A DNA stretch of 36,254 nucleotides, taken from the NCBI GenBank assembly GCA_947630755.1, contig CANRIU010000016.1, positions 1 through 36,254 on the forward strand. The letters run 5' to 3'. This DNA is from an uncultured Oscillospiraceae bacterium (GTDB lineage: Bacteria; Bacillota; Clostridia; Oscillospirales; Oscillospiraceae). Below, one piece after another: positions 11,367 to 17,877 of the stretch; the first letter of the stretch is position 1, and every line of letters begins with the position of its first letter. The translations under genes were made by a program, and so were the position numbers. The notes under the pieces are model-generated. The model did no database searches. It saw only the letters and a program-made list of their open reading frames with translations, and was not told the origin of the DNA.

Positions 11367-13076
11367 TTGGATATTCTGACATTGTCCGCGGTGACGGCGG
11401 TCTCACGCTATGTTCTTCCGGCGCTGGCGCTGATAATACTCATACGCTCCGCAATCTCCATGCTCTCCGGAAAGCCGGAGAGGGAGGTGTGGGGCCACAT
11501 CTGTATGCCCAACGGCGCAAAGCAGCCTCTCACGAACTGGGAGAACGTTCTTGGAAGGTCCCGGTCCTCAGACGTGGTGCTGGACTACCGGACGGTCTCC
11601 CGCACCCACGCGGCTCTGACACGGGACGCCTTCGGGCACTGGACGGTGATGGACCTGGGCTCAAAGACCGGGACGAAGGTCCGCGGGCATGATGTGGAGG
11701 GACCCGTCCCCATACGCTCCGGGGACATACTGACGGTGGGCGGCGCGTCGGTGATGTTCGTCGCCTCCACCGTCCGCGAGGAGGAGGCCCGGGCACAGTC
11801 ACGGGAGCGCCCCGGCGCCAGAATACGCCCCGGCGTCACGAACATGGTCCTCACCATATTTATTCTGCTTTTGGGGATTCAGTATACCCTCGCCGCCCCG
11901 GAGCCGGAGCCCGCCGTCCCGGCGGCCTTCCTCGCCCTCGTGGTGCTGCTCTGGTCCTGCTACACCATAACCCGCTCTTTGGACCGCACGGGCTTTGAGG
12001 TGGAGACGCTGGCCTTCATGCTCACAGCCGTGGGCTTCGGCGTCTGCGCCGGGTCCGCTCCCCGGGACCTGCCGAAGGAGCTGATATGCCTGCTCGCGGG
12101 GCTGGCGCTCTACTTTCTCACGGGCTGGTGCCTCCGGGATTTGGGGAGGGTGAAGAAGCTCCGGCCCTTAATGGGCGGGGCGGGCATCGCCCTGCTGCTT
12201 GTAAATCTGCTCACCGCCTCCAGCATTTTCGGCGCGAAAAACTGGATGAGCGTCGGCGGCGTGTCCTTCCAGCCCTCGGAGCTTGTGAAGATATGCTTCA
12301 TCTTCACCGGAGCCGCCTCCCTGGACAGGCTCTACACAAGGCGAAATCTTGTGGGGTTTGTATGCTTTGCCGCGGCCTGCGTGGGGTGCCTTGCGGCGAT
12401 GAGCGACTTTGGCACCGCGGCGGTGTTCTTCACCGCCTACATCGTCATAGCCTTCATGCGCTCGGGAAGCTTTGCCACGGTCCTGCTCTCACTGGCGGGC
12501 ACGGGCTTCGGGGCGTTTATCGTCGTGACCGCCCGGCCCTACGTCCTCCGGCGGTTTGCCACCTGGGGCCACGCCTGGGACGACCCCTTCGCCGGGGGGT
12601 TCCAGCAGACCCGCACCATGTCCGCCGCCGCCTCCGGGGGGCTTTTCGGCCTTGGCGGCGGGAAGGGCTGGCTGCACAATATCTTTGCCGCCGACACGGA
12701 CATGGTGTTCGGCGTGGTCGCGGAGGAGCTGGGGCTTATCCTTGCGCTTCTCACCGTCGCCACGGTGGTGGTGATCGCCCTCTTCGCGGTGAAGAGCGCG
12801 GGCTGTGCACGGAGCTCCTTTTACGCCATAGCCGCCTGCGCGGCGGTGACGGTTATGCTGACGCAGCTTATCTTAAATGTATTCGGCTCTCTGGACATCC
12901 TGCCCTTCACCGGCGTGACCTTCCCGCTTATCTCCCGGGGAGGCTCCAGCCTCATCTCAGTCTGGGGGCTTCTGGCCTTTGTCAAGGCGGCGGACTGCCG
13001 ACAGAACGCCAGCTTCGCCATACGGCTGAAACGCCGGAGGGAGCGCAGACACAAGCCGGGAGGTGAGGAGCAGTGA
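11367..13076 (+). CDS. FHA domain fused to FtsW/RodA/SpoVE (SEDS) protein
   Basis: 569 residues. A short membrane anchor (about 14-32) leads into a cytoplasmic forkhead-associated domain (about 55-132) with Gly63-Arg64, Ser66 and SRTH at 78-81, the phosphothreonine-binding pattern. From about residue 155 it is a polytopic SEDS glycosyltransferase with the typical extracellular loop (GGFQQTRTMSAA, GLGGGKGW) and the acidic motif ADTDMVFGVVAEELG. SEDS proteins polymerise lipid II with a partner class B PBP, and the next gene is such a partner, overlapping by GTGA. The TTG start has AAAGGA 6 bases upstream. In actinobacteria FHA, RodA and PbpA are separate neighbours; here FHA and SEDS are fused. 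A Ser/Thr kinase is not in the window. Confidence 0.93.
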   Translation: MDILTLSAVTAVSRYVLPALALIILIRSAISMLSGKPEREVWGHICMPNGAKQPLTNWENVLGRSRSSDVVLDYRTVSRTHAALTRDAFGHWTVMDLGSKTGTKVRGHDVEGPVPIRSGDILTVGGASVMFVASTVREEEARAQSRERPGARIRPGVTNMVLTIFILLLGIQYTLAAPEPEPAVPAAFLALVVLLWSCYTITRSLDRTGFEVETLAFMLTAVGFGVCAGSAPRDLPKELICLLAGLALYFLTGWCLRDLGRVKKLRPLMGGAGIALLLVNLLTASSIFGAKNWMSVGGVSFQPSELVKICFIFTGAASLDRLYTRRNLVGFVCFAAACVGCLAAMSDFGTAAVFFTAYIVIAFMRSGSFATVLLSLAGTGFGAFIVVTARPYVLRRFATWGHAWDDPFAGGFQQTRTMSAAASGGLFGLGGGKGWLHNIFAADTDMVFGVVAEELGLILALLTVATVVVIALFAVKSAGCARSSFYAIAACAAVTVMLTQLILNVFGSLDILPFTGVTFPLISRGGSSLISVWGLLAFVKAADCRQNASFAIRLKRRRERRHKPGGEEQ

Positions 13077-14404
13077 AGAGGATACAGCGCCGGGGCGCGG
13101 CGGTGCTCGCCCTGTGCCTCGCCGCGGCGGTGCTCACGGGGATATTTTTGTACCTTTACGTTCTCCGGGGCAGGGACTGGGTGGCCTTCCCATCCAACGG
13201 CGACGCCTACGACGCCGGAAGGCTCCGGGCCGGGAGGATAACCGACAGGAACGGCGAGGAGCTCTACGCCGTGGAAAACGGCGTGGGGAGCTACCGCGGT
13301 GACGGGGACGCCCGGACCGCGCTTTTACACACCCTTGGCGACCGGGAGGGAAAGATCGGCACCGGGGCGATTTACAAGTACGCGGACAGGATACTGGGCT
13401 ACGACGTAATAAACGGCCTGTATGACCCGGAGGGCACCGGGGGGACCGCCGTCCTCGCCGCCGACGCCGAGGCATTAAAGGAGGCCCACAGGCTGCTTGA
13501 CGGTCATGCCGGGGCGGTGGCGGTGATAAACTATAAGACCGGGGAGGTCCTCTGCGCCGCCTCCTCCCCGTCCTACGACCCGGACGACCCGCCGGAGATA
13601 GGGGAGGACGACACCTCGGGGGTATATATGAACAGGGCCCTCTCGGCGGCCTACACCCCGGGGTCGGTATTTAAGCTCGTCACCCTCTCCGCCGCGCTGG
13701 AGACTCTTGACGATGTGCTGGACAGGGACTTTCACTGCTCGGGCAAGCTGGATGTGGGCGGCGGCTCCGTAACCTGCACCTCCGCCCACGGGGACATGAA
13801 GCTGGAGGACGCCCTGGCCCGGTCCTGCAACTGCGTCTTCGCCTCCCTGGCTCTGGAGCTGGGAGGGGAGAGGCTCCGGGAGCAGGCCGAGAGACTGGGC
13901 CTTCTCACCCGCCTTGAGGTGGACGGCATCCTCACCGCCAGGGGCAGGTTCGACGCCGCCCCGGAGGGCAGCCTGAACCTCGGCTGGTCCGGAGCGGGGC
14001 AGTATAACGACCTGGTGACGCCGATAGCCATGGCGAGGCTCTGCGCCGCCATAGCAAACGGCGGCATGGCCCCGGAGCTCACCGGGCTCAGAAGCGATGA
14101 GCCTGCCAAAACAGCCCGCATAATGGAGGAGGACACGGCGGAGAGGATAGGGGAGATGATGGACTACGCCGTGCACCTCACTTACGGGGAGGAGAACTTC
14201 CCCGGTCTTGCCCTGAGGGCCAAGTCCGGCACGGCGGAGGTGGGCTCCGGCAAGCCCAACGCATGGTTTGTGGGGTATCTTGCGGATGAGGAACACCCAT
14301 ACGCCTTCGCCGTGTGCGTGGAGAAGGGCGGCTCCGGGGCTGGCACTGCCGGACCTGTGGCAAACGGCGTCCTCCAGGTCCTCATAAAAGACAGGGGAAA
14401 ATAA
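13073..14404 (+). CDS. Penicillin-binding protein, transpeptidase (PbpA-like)
   Basis: A 443-residue membrane-anchored D,D-transpeptidase. One membrane segment (about 9-30) is followed by a short N-terminal region and the transpeptidase domain with all three active-site motifs: Ser198-Val-Phe-Lys201, Ser251-Cys-Asn253, and Lys384-Ser-Gly-Thr387. It is shorter than typical PBP2/FtsI and close to mycobacterial PbpA and sporulation-type PBPs. The GTG start overlaps the stop of the FHA-FtsW gene, so the two are probably made in equal amounts as a SEDS-PBP pair. It may act in elongation, division or spore cortex synthesis, and the sequence does not decide which. Confidence 0.93.
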   Translation: MKRIQRRGAAVLALCLAAAVLTGIFLYLYVLRGRDWVAFPSNGDAYDAGRLRAGRITDRNGEELYAVENGVGSYRGDGDARTALLHTLGDREGKIGTGAIYKYADRILGYDVINGLYDPEGTGGTAVLAADAEALKEAHRLLDGHAGAVAVINYKTGEVLCAASSPSYDPDDPPEIGEDDTSGVYMNRALSAAYTPGSVFKLVTLSAALETLDDVLDRDFHCSGKLDVGGGSVTCTSAHGDMKLEDALARSCNCVFASLALELGGERLREQAERLGLLTRLEVDGILTARGRFDAAPEGSLNLGWSGAGQYNDLVTPIAMARLCAAIANGGMAPELTGLRSDEPAKTARIMEEDTAERIGEMMDYAVHLTYGEENFPGLALRAKSGTAEVGSGKPNAWFVGYLADEEHPYAFAVCVEKGGSGAGTAGPVANGVLQVLIKDRGK

Positions 14405-14415
14405 CCTTATGGCGA

Positions 14416-14434
14416 AAAAGGCCGCAGGGCTTTT
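14416..14434 (+). terminator. Weak terminator after the PBP gene, AAAAGCC-type hairpin
   Basis: AAAAGGCC and GGGCTTTT pair with one G-G mismatch around GCA, about 12 bases past the PBP stop. The preceding GGCGAAAAA matches the start of the 11100 element, so this may be a partial repeat copy doing duty as a terminator. Confidence 0.5.
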
Positions 14435-14453
14435 AACAGTCGGGGAATTGCTA

Positions 14454-14481
14454 TTGATTTTTTTCGGTTTAGGAGTATAAT
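14454..14481 (+). promoter_or_regulatory. thrH-mntP promoter
   Basis: TTGATT (14454-14459), a 16-base spacer, and a perfect TATAAT (14476-14481). It gives a leader of about 38 bases to the thrH ATG. Confidence 0.7.
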
Positions 14482-14525
14482 ACTGATATTTTCCACAGGA
14501 AACTAATTTAAAGTGAGGTATTGCC

Positions 14526-15131
14526 ATGAATGTCGTCTGCCTTGATTTGGAGGGCGTACTTGTACCTGAGATATGGATAGCCTTTTCGGAAAAGACCGGG
14601 ATACCGGAGCTTCGCCGCACCACCCGGGACGAGCCGGATTACGACAAGCTCATGTCCTACCGCCTCGCCATCCTCCGGGAGCACGGGCTGGGACTCCGGG
14701 AGATACAGGAGACTATCGCCGGGATAGAGCCTCTGGACGGGGCGAAGGAGTTCCTTGACGCCCTCCGGGAGCGCACGCAGGTAATTATCCTCTCCGACAC
14801 CTTCACCCAGTTTGCCTCGCCCCTTATGCGGAAGCTGGGCTGGCCCACCATCTTCTGCAACAGCCTCACCGCCGCGCCCTCCGGGGAGATAATCGGATAC
14901 AGGATGCGGTGCAGCCAGTCTAAGCTCTCCACCGTCCGGGCGCTCCAGTCCGTGGGCTTTGACACTATCGCCGCCGGGGACAGCTACAACGACCTTGCCA
15001 TGATAAGGGCCTCCAGGGCGGGCTTCCTCTTCAGGAGCACCGAAAAAATAATCGCCGACAACCCGGACCTTCCGGCGTACACGGAGTTTGACCAACTCCT
15101 CCGGGGGATACTTGACGCCATAGGTGAGTGA
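14526..15131 (+). CDS. thrH: ThrH: phosphoserine phosphatase / homoserine phosphotransferase
   Basis: A 201-residue HAD-family enzyme. The N terminus CLDLEGVLVPEIWIAF and the downstream TTRDEPDY and ILSDTF segments closely resemble Pseudomonas ThrH, which dephosphorylates phosphoserine and can move the phosphate to homoserine. HAD motif I is DLEGV (Asp nucleophile, Glu instead of the usual second Asp), motif II is LSDT, and motif IV is GDSYND. All catalytic residues are present. It would act in the cytoplasm in serine or threonine synthesis. Its stop lies one base before the mntP ATG at 15133, inside that gene's ribosome site region. Confidence 0.88.
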   Translation: MNVVCLDLEGVLVPEIWIAFSEKTGIPELRRTTRDEPDYDKLMSYRLAILREHGLGLREIQETIAGIEPLDGAKEFLDALRERTQVIILSDTFTQFASPLMRKLGWPTIFCNSLTAAPSGEIIGYRMRCSQSKLSTVRALQSVGFDTIAAGDSYNDLAMIRASRAGFLFRSTEKIIADNPDLPAYTEFDQLLRGILDAIGE

Positions 15132-15132
15132 G

Positions 15133-15699
15133 ATGTCCCTCTTTGAGCTGTTTCTCATAGCGGTGGGGCTGAGCATGGACGCCTTCGCCGTGTCCGTGTG
15201 CAAGGGCCTGGCCACGGGCAGAATGCGAAAGCTGGACGCTGTGCGTATCGGAGCGTGGTTCGGGGGCTTTCAGGCGCTTATGCCCCTTCTGGGCTGGCTT
15301 CTCGGGCGGCAGTTTGAGTCATACATCACCAGCATCGACCACTGGATAGCCTTTATACTCCTGGGCTTCATCGGCGGCAAGATGATCTGGGAGGCTGTTC
15401 GCGGCGGCGAGGAGGAGACCGGCGGGGGACTTGGGGCGAGGGAGCTCTTTGTTCTCGCCGTGGCGACGAGCATCGACGCCCTCGCCGTGGGGGTGAGCTT
15501 TGCCTTCCTCAACGTGAACATCTGGTCCTCCGTCGCCTTTATCGGCGTCACCACCTTTGTATTGTCGGTTTTCGGCGCACTGGTGGGGGGAAGGCTTGGG
15601 GAGAAATTCAAGGACCGGGCGGAGATCGCCGGGGGAGCAATACTTGTGCTCATGGGGCTTAAAATACTCCTCCAGCACCTTGGAGTAATAAATTTTTAA
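15133..15699 (+). CDS. mntP: Putative manganese efflux pump MntP
   Basis: 188 residues with six predicted membrane segments in two similar halves. Each half has a conserved acidic motif in the membrane (VGLSMDAFAVS near the start; VATSIDALAVGVSF in the middle), characteristic of MntP/DUF204. The family exports Mn2+. I chose the ATG at 15133 because AGGTGAG stands just upstream; an in-frame GTG at 15124 is possible. It forms an operon with thrH. In many bacteria mntP follows a Mn-sensing yybP-ykoY riboswitch, and none is seen here because the gene sits inside a transcription unit. Confidence 0.92.
   Translation: MSLFELFLIAVGLSMDAFAVSVCKGLATGRMRKLDAVRIGAWFGGFQALMPLLGWLLGRQFESYITSIDHWIAFILLGFIGGKMIWEAVRGGEEETGGGLGARELFVLAVATSIDALAVGVSFAFLNVNIWSSVAFIGVTTFVLSVFGALVGGRLGEKFKDRAEIAGGAILVLMGLKILLQHLGVINF
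15670..15698 (+). terminator. Weak hairpin at the mntP stop
   Basis: CTCCA/TGGAG (15670-15674 with 15681-15685) lies in the last codons of mntP and is followed by an AT-rich tract. A short stem, so termination is uncertain. Confidence 0.3.
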
Positions 15700-15728
15700 T
15701 TTTGTAACAAAAATCCCCATGACCGGGA

Positions 15729-15734
15729 TATAAT
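15729..15734 (+). promoter_or_regulatory. htpG -10 box
   Basis: A perfect TATAAT 70 bases before the htpG start. No good TTGACA stands 16-18 bases upstream (TTGTAA at 15702-15707 is 21 away), so this promoter may need an activator or be weak. Confidence 0.5.
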
Positions 15735-15749
15735 GTACTTATTAAAAAC

Positions 15750-15780
15750 AAGGTGACGCGGCTTCGACACCCGTCACCTT
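15750..15780 (+). promoter_or_regulatory. Inverted repeat in the htpG leader
   Basis: AAGGTGACG (15750-15758) and CGTCACCTT (15772-15780) pair perfectly over 9 bp around a 13-base loop, starting about 9 bases after the predicted transcript start. It is not followed by a T run, so it is not a terminator. The sequence does not match CIRCE (TTAGCACTC-N9-GAGTGCTAA). It could be a repressor operator or an mRNA stability or thermosensor hairpin. Confidence 0.65.
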
Positions 15781-15803
15781 AAAATTTGGAAGGAAGTAAG
15801 AAA

Positions 15804-17711
15804 ATGCCAAAGAAGCAGTTTAAGGCGGAGTCCAAGCGGCTCCTGGACCTTATGATCAACTCCATCTACACCCACAAGGAGATCTTCCTCCGGGAGATAA
15901 TCTCCAACGCCTCCGACGCCATCGACAAGCTGAGCTACCTGTCCCTCACGGATGACAAGGTGGGCCTCAACCGGGACGATTTTCGCATTTTGGTGAAGCT
16001 TGACAGGGATGAGCGCACCATCACCGTCTCCGACAACGGCATCGGCATGGGCAGGGAGGAAATGGAGGAGAACCTGGGCGTCATCGCCCACTCCGGCAGC
16101 CTCAAATTCAAGGCCGAGCACGAGACACCCGAGGACGTGGACATCATCGGCCAGTTCGGCGTGGGCTTCTACTCCGCCTTCATGGTATCCGACAAGGTGA
16201 CAGTCATCTCCCGGGCCTACGGCTCCGACCAGGGGTATAAGTGGGAGAGCTCCGGCGCCGACGGCTACACCATCACCGAGTGCGAGAAGGACTCCGTCGG
16301 CACCGACATAATCATGCACATAAAGCCCGACAGCGAGGAGGAGAATTACTCCGATTTTCTTGAGACCTGGCGCATCCGGGAGCTCATCAAAAAGTACTCC
16401 GACTATGTGCGCTTCCCCATCCGCATGGACATCGAGCACACCCACTACGAGGAGACCGGGGAGGAGGACGAGCACGGTCACAAAAAGACCACCCCCGTCA
16501 CCCATGTGGAGGAGGAGACAATAAACTCCATGGTCCCCATCTGGCAGCGCTCGAAGGCGGAGGCCACGGACGAGAAGTGCGTTGAGTTCTACAAGGAGCG
16601 CTTCCACGACTCCGAGGACCCTGTCGCCGTCATCCGCGTCAACGCCGAGGGCCTGACAAGCTACCGCGCCCTTCTATTCATCCCCTCCAGGGCCCCCTAC
16701 GACTTTTACAGCCGGGACTATAAGCCCGGTCTCGCCCTCTACTCCTCCGGCGTTCTCATCATGGAAAACTGCGCCGACCTTCTGCCGGAGTGCTTCCGGT
16801 TCGTCCGGGGCGTTGTGGACTCACCGGACCTCTCCCTCAACATCTCCCGGGAGATCCTCCAGCACGACAGGCAGCTCAGGGTCATCGCCGGGAACCTGGA
16901 AAACAAGATAAAGTCAGAGCTCATGAAGCTTCAAAGCAGCGACCCCGACAAGTACGACACTTTCTGGGCGGCCTTCGGACGCCAGATAAAGTACGGCGTC
17001 GTCAGCGGCTACGGGATGAAGAAGGACCTTTTGCAGGACCTTCTTAAATTCCACTCCTCCAACACAGAGAAGCTCACCACCCTGGCCGACTACGTCTCCC
17101 GTATGCCGGAGAGCCAGAAGTACATCTACTACGCCGCGGCGGAGAATCTGCGCACCGCCGCCGGACTTCCCCAGAACGAGCAGGTGAAGTCCAAAGGCTA
17201 CGAGCTTTTGTACCTCGTGGAGGACATCGACGAGTTCGTCACCCAGATGCTGTTCAGCTACAGGGAGAAGGAGTTCCGCAGCGTCTCCTCCGGCGACCTG
17301 GGCCTTGAGAGCACAGATGAGCAGCAGGAGCAGAAGGAGACCGAGGACAAGTCCCGGGAGCTTTTGGACTTCATGAAGGACCTTCTCAAGGACGAGGTAG
17401 TGGACGTGAAGCTCTCCAGGACACTGGTTAGCTCCGCCGTCTGCATGTCCTACGAGGGTGAGATAACTCTGGAGATGGAGCGCTACTTCCGCCAGATGCC
17501 CGGCGAGTCCGGGGAGCGGGTCCGCGCCCGCCATGTGCTGGAGCTGAACCCCAATCACCACGTTTTCGCCTCCCTCACCGCCGCCTTCAACGAGGACAGG
17601 GAGAAGGCGGGGAGGATAGCGAGGGTCCTCTGCGACCAGGCAAAGCTCCTTGCGGGCCTTCCGGTGGAGGACCTTGCGGGCTACTCCGAGTCCGTCTGCG
17701 CCCTTATCTGA
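15804..17711 (+). CDS. htpG: Molecular chaperone HtpG (Hsp90)
   Basis: A 635-residue bacterial Hsp90. The N-terminal GHKL ATPase has NASDAIDKL, DNGIGM and GQFGVGFYSAFMV. The middle domain follows, and the C-terminal dimerisation domain is complete (RARHVLELNPNHHVF). Length is normal. The ATG at 15804 is preferred over an upstream TTG because GGAAGGA lies at the right distance before it. It stands alone, with its own -10 box and a leader hairpin, and the shared terminator at 17816-17849 ends it. Confidence 0.97.
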   Translation: MPKKQFKAESKRLLDLMINSIYTHKEIFLREIISNASDAIDKLSYLSLTDDKVGLNRDDFRILVKLDRDERTITVSDNGIGMGREEMEENLGVIAHSGSLKFKAEHETPEDVDIIGQFGVGFYSAFMVSDKVTVISRAYGSDQGYKWESSGADGYTITECEKDSVGTDIIMHIKPDSEEENYSDFLETWRIRELIKKYSDYVRFPIRMDIEHTHYEETGEEDEHGHKKTTPVTHVEEETINSMVPIWQRSKAEATDEKCVEFYKERFHDSEDPVAVIRVNAEGLTSYRALLFIPSRAPYDFYSRDYKPGLALYSSGVLIMENCADLLPECFRFVRGVVDSPDLSLNISREILQHDRQLRVIAGNLENKIKSELMKLQSSDPDKYDTFWAAFGRQIKYGVVSGYGMKKDLLQDLLKFHSSNTEKLTTLADYVSRMPESQKYIYYAAAENLRTAAGLPQNEQVKSKGYELLYLVEDIDEFVTQMLFSYREKEFRSVSSGDLGLESTDEQQEQKETEDKSRELLDFMKDLLKDEVVDVKLSRTLVSSAVCMSYEGEITLEMERYFRQMPGESGERVRARHVLELNPNHHVFASLTAAFNEDREKAGRIARVLCDQAKLLAGLPVEDLAGYSESVCALI

Positions 17712-17753
17712 CAATACTGCTCCCAGATAAAATTATCAGTTTTTATATGGGAA

Positions 17754-17797
17754 GGCTGTGCTGCGCACAGCCCATTTAAGCGCTGAAAGCGCTTAAA
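17754..17797. repeat. Two adjacent hairpins after htpG
   Basis: GGCTGTGC/GCACAGCC (17754-17761 with 17765-17772, loop TGC) and TTTAAGCGCT/AGCGCTTAAA (17775-17784 with 17788-17797, loop GAA). Both are perfect and neither has a T run. With the terminator that follows, they make three hairpins in the 166-base gap between convergent genes. Confidence 0.65.
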
Positions 17798-17815
17798 TGA
17801 CGTCCCTCCTGACGA

Positions 17816-17849
17816 AAAAGCCCCCGCGCCAAAAGGCGCGGGGGCTTTT
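17816..17849. terminator. Bidirectional terminator between htpG and the pullulanase gene
   Basis: A perfect 15-bp stem AAAAGCCCCCGCGCC/GGCGCGGGGGCTTTT with an AAAA loop. T-tracts occur on both strands, as suits convergent genes. Confidence 0.92.
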
Positions 17850-17877
17850 AACTTTATCTGTTGTTTATTATTGCTTA

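Noticed and set aside
15700..15785. CIRCE element or Mn riboswitch before htpG or mntP
   Set aside because: The inverted repeat does not match TTAGCACTC-N9-GAGTGCTAA, and no yybP-ykoY consensus is present.
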